Source: Sulfurospirillum multivorans DSM 12446 (GTDB taxonomy: Bacteria > Campylobacterota > Campylobacteria > Campylobacterales > Sulfurospirillaceae). From it: 64,000 nt of DNA. The stretch spans positions 2,427,654 to 2,491,653 of the forward strand of contig NZ_CP007201.1 of assembly GCF_000568815.1 (NCBI RefSeq), in the 5' to 3' direction. A program made the translations under genes and the position numbers. Below the pieces are notes generated by a model. It ran no database searches. It saw only the letters and a program-made list of their open reading frames with translations, and was not told the origin of the DNA. Positions 8,947 through 18,329 of this stretch are shown here, in pieces. Each line of letters begins with the position of its first letter. Position 1 is the stretch's first letter.

Positions 8947-9681
8947 CATGCCACCATTGACTTTTAAAACTTCACCGGTGATGTAGCTGGCACTATCGCT
9001 AAGCAAAAAAGCAACCGATTCTGCAATGTCTTTAGGGCTTCCAAAACGTTTGAGTGGAATCTTTGAGGTGTACGATTCTTTAATTTCATCGCTTAATTTA
9101 TCCGTCATCTCAGTGGCAATAAACCCCGGAGTGACCGCGTTAAAGCGCACATCTCTCGCACTGCCTTCTTGTGCAAAGCTTTTGGTCATCGCAATCAAGC
9201 CACCTTTACTTGCACTGTAATTGACCTGTCCCGCGTTGCCTGTCTCACCGACAATTGAAGCGATGTTTACCACACAACCAAACCGTTTTTTACTCATCGC
9301 TTTGAGCGCCTCACGGCATCCAATAAACGCCGATGTCAGATTAATATCGATGACAGACGTAAAATCCTCTTTTTTCATACGAATAGCTAATTTGTCATTG
9401 GTAATGCCTGCATTATTCACCAAATAAGAAAGTTCACCGTCACTATCAACGATGGTTTTAATGCCTTCTACAAATGCCTCTTCATCCGCCACATCAAAAC
9501 CAATAACCGCAGCCACGCCACCGTTTGCTTCGATCTCTGCTTTAATAGCATCGGCTTGTTCTGGGCGTGAACGGTAATTTATCCATACTTTAAGACCATA
9601 CCCTGCAAGTGTTAATGCGATCTCTTTGCCAATTCCGCTGGCTGCACCTGTCACTAAAACATTTTTTCCACTAAATTTCAT
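8938..9681 (-). CDS. fabG: 3-oxoacyl-ACP reductase
   Basis: NADPH-dependent short-chain dehydrogenase that reduces 3-ketoacyl-ACP in fatty-acid elongation. It has the cofactor motif TGAASGIG (residues 11-18), NNAG near 90, the catalytic Ser in NIASIVGETGN and the YSASKGG Tyr/Lys pair near 155. The length of 247 aa is standard. It heads the fabG-acpP-fabF-accA block, with gpmI upstream by 28 bases on the same strand. Confidence 0.95.
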   Translation of the reverse strand: MKFSGKNVLVTGAASGIGKEIALTLAGYGLKVWINYRSRPEQADAIKAEIEANGGVAAVIGFDVADEEAFVEGIKTIVDSDGELSYLVNNAGITNDKLAIRMKKEDFTSVIDINLTSAFIGCREALKAMSKKRFGCVVNIASIVGETGNAGQVNYSASKGGLIAMTKSFAQEGSARDVRFNAVTPGFIATEMTDKLSDEIKESYTSKIPLKRFGSPKDIAESVAFLLSDSASYITGEVLKVNGGMYM

Positions 9682-9709
9682 TATTGTTCCTTTGTATCTT
9701 TGATTAAAT

Positions 9710-11200
9710 TTAAAACTCGACTAACGGTTTATCCATTTCACTTGGAATGGGAAGTCCCATCAGCTTTAAAACAGTTGGTGCAATATTGTTCAGCTCACCT
9801 TTTTGCACCTTTTGAACTCGTTTATCCATGACAAAACCATATACCTCAAATGTCGTATGGTTGGTCAGTCTAGCACCCACATCATCAAACATCTGTTCGC
9901 AATTGCCATGATCGCTGGTCAATACAATAGAATAATTGACCTCTTTCGCCTTCGCAAACAATCTTCCAAGCTCATGATCAACCGCTTCCACGGCGCGCGT
10001 CGAAGCTTCCAAATTTCCCGTATGTCCCACCATATCGCCATTAGCAAAATTCACCACGATAAAATCGTACTGCTCATCCATCGCTTTTAACACCGCGTCA
10101 CCGACCAAAGCAGCGCTCATTTGCGGTTCAAGATCGTACGTTTTGACTTTGGGGCTGGGAACCAGAAGTCTGGTCTCACCCACTTTTGGCTCTTCCATGC
10201 CACCGTTAAAGAAAAACGTGACATGGGCATATTTTTCCGTTTCTGCGGTATGAAACTGTGTCAAGCCAGAGCGCGAAATGACATCGCACAAGGTATTTTG
10301 CGGTGTATCGGCTTGAAACATAATGGGGAAAGGGAAACTGCTGTCGTACTCTGTCATGGTGATGGCCGCCACACCGTTCAGGGTACGCGAAAACTCCCCA
10401 AATTCGCTAAATCCAATCGCGCGTGAAAGCTCACGCATACGATCATTGCGAAAGTTTGCAAAGATCACGCCATCGTCACGGTACATGCCATGATAAGATT
10501 CAAACGCCGCAGGTTCGACAAACTCATCGGTGATGCCTTGGTCATACATCCCTTGTAAATATGTTTTTACATGTAAAGCCGTTTTAGGCTTTGCGTCCAC
10601 CATCGCGCGATACCCCTGCTCCACTCTCTCCCAACGATTGTCACGGTCCATACTGAAAAATCGTCCCGAAATCGAAGCGATGCTGATGTTCTCGTTGCAA
10701 ATGGTTAAGAGTTGCTCTAAAAACGTGATGCCAGAAGTGGGTGAAACATCGCGGCCATCGGTGATCACATGCAAATACACACGTTTGCCTTGCGCTTCCA
10801 CAATCTTTGCAAGGTCGATGATATGATCGATATGTGAATGCACGCCACCATCGCTTACAAGCCCAATAATGTGAATCGCACCCTTTACATGTAAAAGCTG
10901 TGTAAGTGCTTCATTGGAAGCAAGAGAACCATTTTTGGCAGCTAAAGAGATTTTCACTAAATTTTGGTACAAAATGCGCCCACTGCCGATACACATGTGA
11001 CCCACTTCACTGTTACCCATCTGCCCATCTGGAAGCCCGACACTCAGCCCCGAAGTTGAAATAAAGTTGTAAGGAACCTCACGAAAAAGTCTGTCATACG
11101 TCGGTTTATGCGCGGCGGCAAAAGCATTGGCAGTTTGGCTTTCGTTGTGCCCAATGCCATCGGTAATAATCAATACAGTTTTCTGAACGTCTGGTTTCAA
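9710..11200 (-). CDS. gpmI: 2,3-bisphosphoglycerate-independent phosphoglycerate mutase
   Basis: Mn-dependent mutase that interconverts 3- and 2-phosphoglycerate. It has the alkaline-phosphatase-fold metal motifs TDGIGHNES near the N-terminus, the phosphoserine nucleophile in QMGNSEVGH near residue 63, ITDGRDVSPTSG, the GDMVGHTGN loop and LTSDHGNCEQM. At 496 aa it is slightly shorter than the common 510. It starts with TTG at 11200 after AAGGT, giving (M)KPDVQKTVLIITDG. Two TTACATGTAA copies lie inside it (10567 and 10885), both encoding LHVK. Confidence 0.95.
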   Translation of the reverse strand: MKPDVQKTVLIITDGIGHNESQTANAFAAAHKPTYDRLFREVPYNFISTSGLSVGLPDGQMGNSEVGHMCIGSGRILYQNLVKISLAAKNGSLASNEALTQLLHVKGAIHIIGLVSDGGVHSHIDHIIDLAKIVEAQGKRVYLHVITDGRDVSPTSGITFLEQLLTICNENISIASISGRFFSMDRDNRWERVEQGYRAMVDAKPKTALHVKTYLQGMYDQGITDEFVEPAAFESYHGMYRDDGVIFANFRNDRMRELSRAIGFSEFGEFSRTLNGVAAITMTEYDSSFPFPIMFQADTPQNTLCDVISRSGLTQFHTAETEKYAHVTFFFNGGMEEPKVGETRLLVPSPKVKTYDLEPQMSAALVGDAVLKAMDEQYDFIVVNFANGDMVGHTGNLEASTRAVEAVDHELGRLFAKAKEVNYSIVLTSDHGNCEQMFDDVGARLTNHTTFEVYGFVMDKRVQKVQKGELNNIAPTVLKLMGLPIPSEMDKPLVEF

Positions 11201-11291
11201 AATGATACCTTTTGTTATAAGCTTATAAGCAATATCTTACTAAAATGTTGCTTTTATAAAAATATATCCCTAGAAGCTGGAAGTAACATTC

Positions 11292-12356
11292 ATGCTATAT
11301 GCTCTTTACAAACTCACCTCCATTAACCTTTTTCAATACATCACCGTACGTGCGGGCGTCGCCTTCTTTTTAGCCTTTATCTTAACCATTTATCTGATGC
11401 CAAAATTTATCAAATGGGCCAAATCGCGCAACGCCAATCAACCGATCTATTCACTCGCCCCTCAAACCCATCAGCAAAAGGGTAAAACCCCAAGCATGGG
11501 CGGCATCGTTTTTTTATGCGCCGCAACGCTTTCCATCTTAATGTGCGCACGCATGAACAATCTTTTTGTTCTTTTAGGACTAGCGTGTATTCTACTTTTT
11601 GGGCTTATTGGAATGAAAGATGATCTCGCTAAAATTTTGGGCAAAAGTAACACAGCAGGTCTCACACCACGTGGAAAACTTGGCTTGCAGATCCTAGCCT
11701 CTTCCATTATTGCTTTGCTGTTATACATTATTGTTGATCTTGATACGACTTTTTTTGTTCCCTTTTACAAGTTCCCACTGTTTGATATGCACCTTTTAGC
11801 ACTTGCCTTTTGGGTCTTGGTAATGGTTTCAGCCAGTAATGCCGTCAACCTCACTGATGGTCTTGATGGTCTGGCAACTGTTCCTGCCATTCTTTCGATT
11901 CTTTCACTTGCAGTGTTTGTTTATGTCGGTGGCAACGCCTTTTTAAGCAGCTACTTACTCCTTCCAAAAGTCGGGGGCAGTGGTGAAGTGGTTATTGTAG
12001 CAACGGCTGTTATGGGCTCACTTGTAGGCTTTTTATGGTTTAACTGTTATCCAGCACAAATTTTTATGGGTGACAGTGGAAGCCTTAGTATTGGCGCATT
12101 TATTGGCTATATGGCGATTATTTCTAAAAACGAAATTTTATTGATTTTTATTGGTTTTGTTTTTGTACTCGAAACAGCTTCGGTTATTTTACAGGTAGGA
12201 AGTTTTAAAACACGCAAAAAACGTATCTTCCTTATGGCGCCGATCCATCACCACTTTGAGGTGAAAGGTTGGCCAGAAAATAAGATTATCGTGAGATTTT
12301 GGATTATCGCTCTCATGTCAAATCTTTTAGCACTTACGGCATTGAAAATCAGATGA
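11292..12356 (+). CDS. mraY: Phospho-N-acetylmuramoyl-pentapeptide transferase
   Basis: Integral membrane enzyme that transfers phospho-MurNAc-pentapeptide from UDP to undecaprenyl phosphate, forming lipid I. It has about ten membrane segments over 354 aa. The catalytic aspartates are in GMKDDLAKI and [10 protein letters not shown], with FMGDSGSL and the His-rich MAPIHHHFE loop near the C-terminus. It starts 91 bases from the divergent gpmI, after GGAAG. The stop overlaps the murD start (ATGA), so the two are translationally coupled. Confidence 0.96.
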   Translation: MLYALYKLTSINLFQYITVRAGVAFFLAFILTIYLMPKFIKWAKSRNANQPIYSLAPQTHQQKGKTPSMGGIVFLCAATLSILMCARMNNLFVLLGLACILLFGLIGMKDDLAKILGKSNTAGLTPRGKLGLQILASSIIALLLYIIVDLDTTFFVPFYKFPLFDMHLLALAFWVLVMVSASNAVNLTDGLDGLATVPAILSILSLAVFVYVGGNAFLSSYLLLPKVGGSGEVVIVATAVMGSLVGFLWFNCYPAQIFMGDSGSLSIGAFIGYMAIISKNEILLIFIGFVFVLETASVILQVGSFKTRKKRIFLMAPIHHHFEVKGWPENKIIVRFWIIALMSNLLALTALKIR

Positions 12357-13546
12357 TAACACTATTCGGACACGGAAAAACAACCAAAGCTATTGCAAAA
12401 CGCTTTGCGGGGCAATGTCAAATTTTTGACGACAACTTTACATGTAAAGCAACAGACGCGTTTGGTAACCTCTTGTTACCTCCTTCAGAATTCGATCCTA
12501 ACGCGAGTAGCGTTGAGATCCCAAGCCCTGGTTTCCCAGCGCATCACCCCTTAATCCAAAAAGCACTTCACGTTACCAGTGAATACGATTTTTTTAAAGA
12601 GTCAATGCCTTTTAGTATTTGGATCAGTGGAACGAACGGTAAAACAACCACAACGCAAATGTGCGAGTTTCTCTTGCAAAAACAAGGTGCACAGGCAGGT
12701 GGTAATATCGGTACACCCCTAGCAGAACTCAGCGCCAATGCTCCCATTTGGATTTTAGAAACCAGTTCTTTTACGTTTCACTACACGAAAGTCACCGCTC
12801 CTGACATCTATCTTCTGCTTCCTATCAAACCAGACCATTTAACATGGCATGGAAGTATGGAAGCGTACATTGAGGCAAAACTTTCACCGCTTGCTCGTAT
12901 GCGCGAAGGCAGTGTCGCGATCCTTCCTAAAGCCTATGCAAACGTTAAAACACTGGCACACGTCATTGCGTATAACACAGAAGAAGATTTGGCAGCACAG
13001 ATGGGTATAGATATTGCAAAAATAAACTTTAGAACACCATTTTTACTCGATGCAGTCCTCGCGACATGCGCACAAAAAATTCTTCTAGACACCGTCGATT
13101 ATGAACTTCTGAATACGTTTAAAATTGATCATTACAAAATTGAAGAGTTTTACGATAAACAAGGACGCCTTTGGGTTGATGACTCCAAAGGAACCAATGT
13201 TGATGCCACGATAGAAGCGCTCAAACGCTATAAAAATGACGAAATCCTCATTGTCCTAGGTGGCGATGACAAAGGCGTTGATTTGCAAGAGTTATTTGAT
13301 TTCATGAAGCCTTTACATGTAACCATTTTTGCTATTGGTACAAACACAGAAAGACTGGCCTCTTTTGCCGAAAAAGAAGGTATACAACTTCACAAATGCT
13401 TTGTTATTGAAGAAGCCATGAAACAAATTCATGCCGTTCATACTATCAAAACGGTAGCCCTACTTTCTCCTGCAGCTGCTAGTTTAGATCAATTCAAATC
13501 CTACGCACACAGAGGCGATCGTTTTAAAGAGTTGGCACTCGCTTAG
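12353..13546 (+). CDS. murD: UDP-N-acetylmuramoyl-alanine--D-glutamate ligase
   Basis: Cytoplasmic Mur ligase that adds D-Glu to UDP-MurNAc-L-Ala. It has the ATP-binding loop [11 protein letters not shown] near residue 95, the central Mur ligase motifs [10 protein letters not shown] and the C-terminal [11 protein letters not shown] and GGDDKGVD loops. I start it at the ATG at 12353, which overlaps the mraY stop and gives [11 protein letters not shown] and 397 aa. An upstream ATG (12299) lies within mraY and would add 18 residues. The chain is shorter than the roughly 440 aa of enterobacterial MurD, a compact form usual in Campylobacterota. Confidence 0.93.
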   Translation: MITLFGHGKTTKAIAKRFAGQCQIFDDNFTCKATDAFGNLLLPPSEFDPNASSVEIPSPGFPAHHPLIQKALHVTSEYDFFKESMPFSIWISGTNGKTTTTQMCEFLLQKQGAQAGGNIGTPLAELSANAPIWILETSSFTFHYTKVTAPDIYLLLPIKPDHLTWHGSMEAYIEAKLSPLARMREGSVAILPKAYANVKTLAHVIAYNTEEDLAAQMGIDIAKINFRTPFLLDAVLATCAQKILLDTVDYELLNTFKIDHYKIEEFYDKQGRLWVDDSKGTNVDATIEALKRYKNDEILIVLGGDDKGVDLQELFDFMKPLHVTIFAIGTNTERLASFAEKEGIQLHKCFVIEEAMKQIHAVHTIKTVALLSPAAASLDQFKSYAHRGDRFKELALA

Positions 13547-13574
13547 GCATAAGCTAGTATTAAAGTTTTTAAGC

Positions 13575-13580
13575 TATAAT
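13575..13580 (+). promoter_or_regulatory. -10 element for tRNA-Phe
   Basis: TATAAT ends 18 bases before the mature tRNA-Phe 5' end and lies in the 52-base gap after murD. Confidence 0.5.
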
Positions 13581-13598
13581 TTCAACTCTTCAAAGCGT

Positions 13599-13674
13599 GG
13601 CTGGATAGCTCAGTCGGTAGAGCAGGAGACTGAAAATCTCCGTGTCGGCGGTTCGATTCCGTCTCCAGCCACCA
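13599..13674 (+). tRNA. tRNA-Phe (GAA)
   Basis: A complete 76-base cloverleaf. The acceptor stem is GGCTGGA / TCCAGCC with an encoded ACCA end. The anticodon stem GGAGA / TCTCC encloses CTGAAAA with GAA at 13632-13634, and the T-arm contains GGTTCGATTCC. It marks the boundary between the conserved block and the polysaccharide cluster, which begins 179 bases later on the opposite strand. Confidence 0.97.
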
Positions 13675-13852
13675 CCTAACTTCATTTCTTACAATCCAAA
13701 ATCATCTTTTAAGTCCACAAAAGTCCTAGACAAAGGGATTCTCATTGTATCTTACGTCTCTTTAAGTCCACCAATATCTCTCTTAGTCCAAAAATATTTA
13801 CAGTAATTTATACAGTAAACCTAGTTCTTTATTTTCTAACGATCCCAGTCAG
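13675..13852. other. Gene-free gap between tRNA-Phe and the polysaccharide cluster
   Basis: No reading frame or RNA is recognised. The short string AAGTCCA (or TAGTCCA) recurs three times (near 13710, 13763 and 13787). Such debris after a tRNA 3' end could be the remains of an integration site, but no integrase or tRNA 3' duplication is visible. Confidence 0.3.
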
Positions 13853-15211
13853 TTAGTAACTTCCCTTTCTTCCTAAGACGACTAAAATAGTTTTAATGAG
13901 TATCTGTAAATCAAGCTCTACCGACCAATTGCGCACATACCAGACATCAAGTTGAACTCTTTCATTATATTCGACATCATTGCGCCCACTAACCTGCCAT
14001 AAGCCGGTAATCCCTGGTGTTACAGCTATAAAATACTCAAAATATTCTCCATATTTTTGTATTTCTGCTTCTGTGATAGGTCTTGGCCCTACCAAAGACA
14101 TCTCGCCCTTTAAAACATTCCATAGTTGTGGTAGTTCATCCAAAGATGTTTTTCGCAGAAACTGACCAATCCTTGTTATACGTGGATCATTTTTAAGTTT
14201 AAAGTCTTTTTCCCACTCCTCTTTACTCTCATCACACGATTCTAATAATAATTCTAAACGTTCATCCGCATCAAGATACATGGTTCTAAATTTAAAGACT
14301 TTAAATTTTCGTCCACCAAAGCCTATGCGTTCGTGTGAAAAGATAGGATGCCCTTTAGTTGCAGTATAAACTAAACTATAAAGCCAAATAAGAAAAGGAG
14401 ATAAAAGAATAAGTCCTATTGAAGCTACACAGATATCAAATCCTCGCTTAATGATTTGATCCAGCGGGCTCAAAAGATTATTTTTAATATAAAATGCCAT
14501 ACCCTTATGATGAATAGAACTAATAAGCTCTCCATTGATAATAGATATTTTAGACATTTTTGGAAGGACAATCACTTTTCGAACACGACGTTGAATGTGA
14601 TTGACTAAACTATTTAAATCAAAAATCGTATTGCTCTCTAAATCGATGACCACAGAATCGTAATTACTATTTTCGATTATTCGATCTATCTCTCTATTAA
14701 CACTTTCCAAAGGAAGTAAAGTAACATTAATGATCTCTTTAATATCATAACCAAAAGGATTGCCTATTGCAAACCATGATTGGATATTTTCTAATCCTTT
14801 ATGATCACAAATAACAAGGATAGGTTGCCTAAAAAATTTGTATCTGAAAAAAACTTTTTTAAGATAATACGACCATAGTGCATTAAAATTATTAAGTAGA
14901 TAAAAAATACATATAACCATTCTAGATGTTATATCATTAAGTTTTAAAATAGCTATGATAATTAAAATGATCGATAAAGCGAAAAAATTTGCTTTGAGGG
15001 ATAAGGTAATAGCATTTACCGTTACCATACGATTTGTCATCAACCGCATGTAAAAATACCCTAGCATATAAATCACAATCATCCAGCTATAATTCAATAT
15101 AGGATAATTCGAATCCATATCTAAAAAAATATCTGCAATGACAAATGAAAAATAGAGATTGGCTGTTAAAAAAACAAGACTTATTATAAATTTAAGTAAA
15201 AAATATCGCAC
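13853..15211 (-). CDS. Polyprenyl-phosphate sugar-1-phosphate transferase (WbaP/WcaJ type)
   Basis: Initiating enzyme of surface-polysaccharide synthesis, which places a sugar-1-phosphate on undecaprenyl phosphate. At 452 aa it is the long PHPT form: several N-terminal membrane helices (about residues 1-110), a central Rossmann-like domain, a membrane re-entrant helix near 265-285 ([17 protein letters not shown]), then the catalytic bacterial sugar transferase domain. The last carries [38 protein letters not shown] and [13 protein letters not shown]. It is the last gene of the minus-strand cluster. The sugar (Gal, Glc or HexNAc) cannot be read from the sequence. Confidence 0.9.
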   Translation of the reverse strand: MRYFLLKFIISLVFLTANLYFSFVIADIFLDMDSNYPILNYSWMIVIYMLGYFYMRLMTNRMVTVNAITLSLKANFFALSIILIIIAILKLNDITSRMVICIFYLLNNFNALWSYYLKKVFFRYKFFRQPILVICDHKGLENIQSWFAIGNPFGYDIKEIINVTLLPLESVNREIDRIIENSNYDSVVIDLESNTIFDLNSLVNHIQRRVRKVIVLPKMSKISIINGELISSIHHKGMAFYIKNNLLSPLDQIIKRGFDICVASIGLILLSPFLIWLYSLVYTATKGHPIFSHERIGFGGRKFKVFKFRTMYLDADERLELLLESCDESKEEWEKDFKLKNDPRITRIGQFLRKTSLDELPQLWNVLKGEMSLVGPRPITEAEIQKYGEYFEYFIAVTPGITGLWQVSGRNDVEYNERVQLDVWYVRNWSVELDLQILIKTILVVLGRKGSY

Positions 15212-15261
15212 TTATTTCTTTCTCCAAATTGTAAGTAAAGGAATATCGTAACTAAAAAAGC

Positions 15262-16092
15262 TTAAGAGGCTGATTTGAAAGCAAAATATTTTATCAAAGA
15301 AAAAAGAATAGAACGTGGTATATCTAAAGGAGAATTTTTTAATAAATACTTTAGCTCAGCAACGGCTTGTTTTATACCTGTTGATTCTGCTTTTGTATAC
15401 TGGCTTACGACATCCAATATCCACTGATTTTCTTTGAAAAACTTTCCTATGGCACGATAGCGCCTCCAAATATCTTTATATGTAAAGGTATGCGAGTGAT
15501 ACACCTTGGCTTCTGCCACATAGGCTACTTTTTTACCATTCATGATGGCTCGTGCTGCGTACTCCATATCTTCATTGGTATTTAGCCCTTGTTTAAAACC
15601 GCCTACTTCTTTAAAATAACTCGCTCTGTACATCGCACAGCTATCGGAGCAAAAAAATGTTTTAATGCCAAGTTGTGTTAGATCCTTTCTGAATTTTATC
15701 CTAGATCGTGCAGGATAATTTGTCGTTCTTGCAAAAACTTCTATTGCATCTGCATCTTTGTAGGGAATCTGCCTTGCATAAGATACAACAACCTCTTCAT
15801 CTTCAAATGCTTTTAAAAGTTCTGCTATAAGATGTTCATCATAAGGCATTGCATCTTGTGTCATAAAAAGATAAAAATCTGCTTCATATTTTAATGAGAG
15901 ATTACGAGTGTTGGCATGGTTGAAAGTTGTTTTATCTATCTTTACAACTTCAAAATTACCATGAGGTATAGTATAACCTGAGTTGATTAACAGCGTGGAA
16001 GACTTCACTTTTTGTACATGTAAAGCAGTAATAGTCTTATTAAAAAAAGAACTTTGAGGGTCGAGAATGGGAATGATCGTTTGAATTTTCAT
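15262..16092 (-). CDS. GT2-family glycosyltransferase (rhamnosyltransferase-like)
   Basis: GT-A fold glycosyltransferase, presumably cytoplasmic, adding a sugar to the lipid-linked repeat. It has an N-terminal IIPILD motif, a LMTQDAMPYDE nucleotide-sugar site near residue 85, FCSDSCAMYRASYF and NEDMEYAARAI, the features of WbbL/RfbF-like rhamnosyl transferases. I start it at the ATG at 16092 (MKIQTIIPILD), which overlaps the stop of the upstream glycosyltransferase as ATGA. The longer frame adds 15 residues lying inside that gene. A dTDP-rhamnose pathway is encoded further upstream in the cluster, which fits a rhamnosyl donor but does not prove it. Confidence 0.85.
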   Translation of the reverse strand: MKIQTIIPILDPQSSFFNKTITALHVQKVKSSTLLINSGYTIPHGNFEVVKIDKTTFNHANTRNLSLKYEADFYLFMTQDAMPYDEHLIAELLKAFEDEEVVVSYARQIPYKDADAIEVFARTTNYPARSRIKFRKDLTQLGIKTFFCSDSCAMYRASYFKEVGGFKQGLNTNEDMEYAARAIMNGKKVAYVAEAKVYHSHTFTYKDIWRRYRAIGKFFKENQWILDVVSQYTKAESTGIKQAVAELKYLLKNSPLDIPRSILFSLIKYFAFKSAS

Positions 16093-17009
16093 GTATTGAC
16101 CAACAACCCAATATTGCGGATAAAGCCATTTTTCCATAGCTTATATTTGATGATGACTTGTATCTTTTTAAACTTGCTAAAACTATTAAAATCCTTCAGT
16201 ACTAAAAGCATTCCTTTTGAGTTATCGTCAAGCTTATCTTCATACATGGAAAGGAACATTTCTGCTTGTATCAGATATCTATCTAAACGCGGTCTCTCTC
16301 TAAACTTTTTGATAAAATAACCCCATCCATAGTTTTTAGCTCCCGTGTCATTGGTGCCATGTTGCCTATAAAGCATCAAAGGTTCATCGATATAGCCTAT
16401 CTTCCCAAATGCTGATGCAACCATCGCCATCCACCAGTCATGCATAATGGCTTCATGAGGAATCGTTTTCACTTTTTCTGCCAATGCTCTATTTATCATT
16501 ACAGTGCATCCTGTCACGATATTATGAAGCAAAAGATAGTTGAGCTGATCTCTTTTTGGATCTATATGTTGATAGCTCCAAAAAGAAGAGGCTAGCACAT
16601 TTAACTTTTTATCAACAACACGAATATCGCTATGAACCAAAAGAGGAAATGATGAATAACTTTTTTCAAACTCTTTCATTTTGAGATATGTTTTTTCAAT
16701 TTTATCTGGTAACCATATATCATCTTGGTCAGCAAACATGATGTATTCATACTGTTCGTGCGATTGCAATGCTACGTTTACAAGTGTTGAAAAACTTTTT
16801 TTTACACCAAGATTTTGCCTATCTTTTAAAATAGATACTTTATTTATCTTATCTGAAAACTTTTGAAGTATAACAAGTGTATCATCGCTAGAAGCATCAT
16901 CTCGAACTATCAATTCCCAGTTCTGATATGTTTGTTTTTCTAGTGAAGTTAAAAAATCTTCAAGATATAGCGTTCCATTATAAGTCGAAAGTAAAATGAC
17001 CAACTTCAT
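16089..17009 (-). CDS. GT2-family glycosyltransferase
   Basis: A 306-residue GT-A glycosyltransferase. Motifs in order are VILLSTYNGTLYLEDFLTSL at the N-terminus, ELIVRDDASSDDT near residue 38, the metal-binding ADQDDIWLPDK near 93 and HDWWMAMVASAFG near 190. It resembles rhamnosyl or galactosyl transferases that act on O-antigen and capsule. It overlaps both neighbours by four bases, so it is co-translated with the HAD phosphatase upstream and the next glycosyltransferase downstream. Confidence 0.88.
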   Translation of the reverse strand: MKLVILLSTYNGTLYLEDFLTSLEKQTYQNWELIVRDDASSDDTLVILQKFSDKINKVSILKDRQNLGVKKSFSTLVNVALQSHEQYEYIMFADQDDIWLPDKIEKTYLKMKEFEKSYSSFPLLVHSDIRVVDKKLNVLASSFWSYQHIDPKRDQLNYLLLHNIVTGCTVMINRALAEKVKTIPHEAIMHDWWMAMVASAFGKIGYIDEPLMLYRQHGTNDTGAKNYGWGYFIKKFRERPRLDRYLIQAEMFLSMYEDKLDDNSKGMLLVLKDFNSFSKFKKIQVIIKYKLWKNGFIRNIGLLVNT

Positions 17010-17593
17010 CGAAAAGGTTTATACGCTTTTTTTTGAGCTAATTCTAGCATTTCCCTATCCCCACGACTGTCACCATAAGCATAAATATATTCATATTCTT
17101 CAAGATTGTATTGTGACTTTATGCGATTGACCTTTTCAATGCCATAGCAGTTTTTTGTGAGCAACCTACCTGTTATGATGCCATCTAGCACTTCTAATCT
17201 TGTTCCAATGAGTTCTAAGCCATTTTTCTCACACCAAGGATGCAGCCAGCATTCCAGTGATGCGGAAACCACAACCACTTTATGTCCATTGGTATGGTGC
17301 CATTGGATTTGTTTCATAGCATCTTCTCTCACAATGCTATCTATGTGTTCTAATGAATATTTTTTAGCAACTTCGATAAAAGACTTTTCACTCATCCCTT
17401 TAAAAAAGTATGAAAGCATCATTTGTTTAGCTTTATAATTTGGAATGACTTTTAGTTTGTACAAAAAAAGTACAGGAGAAAGCACTGTCAACCCCTGTAT
17501 AAATTTAAAATTTCCCACAACAAATCGAATAAACTTTAATAAGCTATCATCTGTTGTAATGGTTCCATCAAAATCAAAAAAGGCTATCTTCAT
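17006..17593 (-). CDS. HAD-IB phosphatase, candidate polyprenyl-phosphoribose phosphatase
   Basis: A 195-residue HAD-superfamily subfamily IB hydrolase. Motif I is FDFDGTITTDD (residues 6-16), motif II is in VVVSASLECWLHPWC and motif III/IV is AYGDSRGDREML. Similar enzymes remove phosphate from small phosphorylated compounds. It lies four bases after the DprE2-like gene and in one operon with UbiA and DprE1-like genes. I therefore infer that it dephosphorylates polyprenyl-phosphoryl-5-phosphoribose, the step done by a PAP2-type enzyme in mycobacteria. A general phosphatase role cannot be excluded. Confidence 0.75.
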   Translation of the reverse strand: MKIAFFDFDGTITTDDSLLKFIRFVVGNFKFIQGLTVLSPVLFLYKLKVIPNYKAKQMMLSYFFKGMSEKSFIEVAKKYSLEHIDSIVREDAMKQIQWHHTNGHKVVVVSASLECWLHPWCEKNGLELIGTRLEVLDGIITGRLLTKNCYGIEKVNRIKSQYNLEEYEYIYAYGDSRGDREMLELAQKKAYKPFR

Positions 17594-17597
17594 GGGG

Positions 17598-18329
17598 TTA
17601 AATACTCATTTTTTTAAATATAAATTCTGGAATATGTTTGATAACAAGCATAATAAGCTTCCAAATGCATTTGGTATAGAGTACATCTTTACCTTTTTGT
17701 TGTGCCCTAAAGATATCGTGAGCCACATCTTCTGGCTCTGCTGTTAACTTTGCGGGCAAATCAAGTCCTTCTGTCATCTTAGTATTGACAAATCCTGGCT
17801 TAACAGTCAATACTTGCACACCGCTTACATGTAATCGATTGCGAAGACCACTTAGATACGCACTAAAGCCCGCCTTGGCACTCCCATAAATATAGTTTGC
17901 TTTTCTTCCACGGTCTCCTGCAACTGAACTAATACCTACGATAAATCCACTTTTTTGCTTTTCAAAGTCATTGGCTATGACATTAAGTAAACTGACACAT
18001 CCTGTAAAGTTTACATGTAAGGTATTAAGAGAATCTACTAAGCTATTTTCTGCTACTTTTTGATCAACCATATAGCCAGCTACAACGATGACGCCTAAAG
18101 GTTTAGGCTCAAGAGCATCATAAAAAGCTTGATGCGAGTCAAATGCAACTATGTCAAATTCTTTCAATTCTACTTGACGATTGCTGCGTATCTCGATATC
18201 TTTTTTAAACCCTTCAAGTTCTGAAACATTTCTAGCTGCTAGATAAAGGTCATACCCATTTTTTGCATACTCGCGTGCGACTGCTTTTGCAATGTCACTT
18301 TTTGCCCCGATAATCAATACATAACTCAT
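17598..18329 (-). CDS. dprE2: DprE2-like short-chain dehydrogenase (decaprenylphosphoryl-ribose epimerisation)
   Basis: NAD(P)-dependent SDR enzyme of 243 aa. The cofactor loop is VLIIGAKSDIAKAVA (residues 4-18), catalytic Ser is in VGISSVAGDRGRKA and the Tyr/Lys pair is in YIYGSAKAGF near 155. The form GAxSDIA rather than TGxxxGIG is characteristic of the DprE2/Rv3791 group. By family knowledge it reduces the keto intermediate made by DprE1, giving polyprenyl-phosphoryl-arabinose. Its start overlaps the DprE1-like stop as ATGA, matching the tight pairing of the two steps in mycobacteria. Two TTACATGTAA copies lie inside (17825, 18011). Confidence 0.82.
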   Translation of the reverse strand: MSYVLIIGAKSDIAKAVAREYAKNGYDLYLAARNVSELEGFKKDIEIRSNRQVELKEFDIVAFDSHQAFYDALEPKPLGVIVVAGYMVDQKVAENSLVDSLNTLHVNFTGCVSLLNVIANDFEKQKSGFIVGISSVAGDRGRKANYIYGSAKAGFSAYLSGLRNRLHVSGVQVLTVKPGFVNTKMTEGLDLPAKLTAEPEDVAHDIFRAQQKGKDVLYTKCIWKLIMLVIKHIPEFIFKKMSI

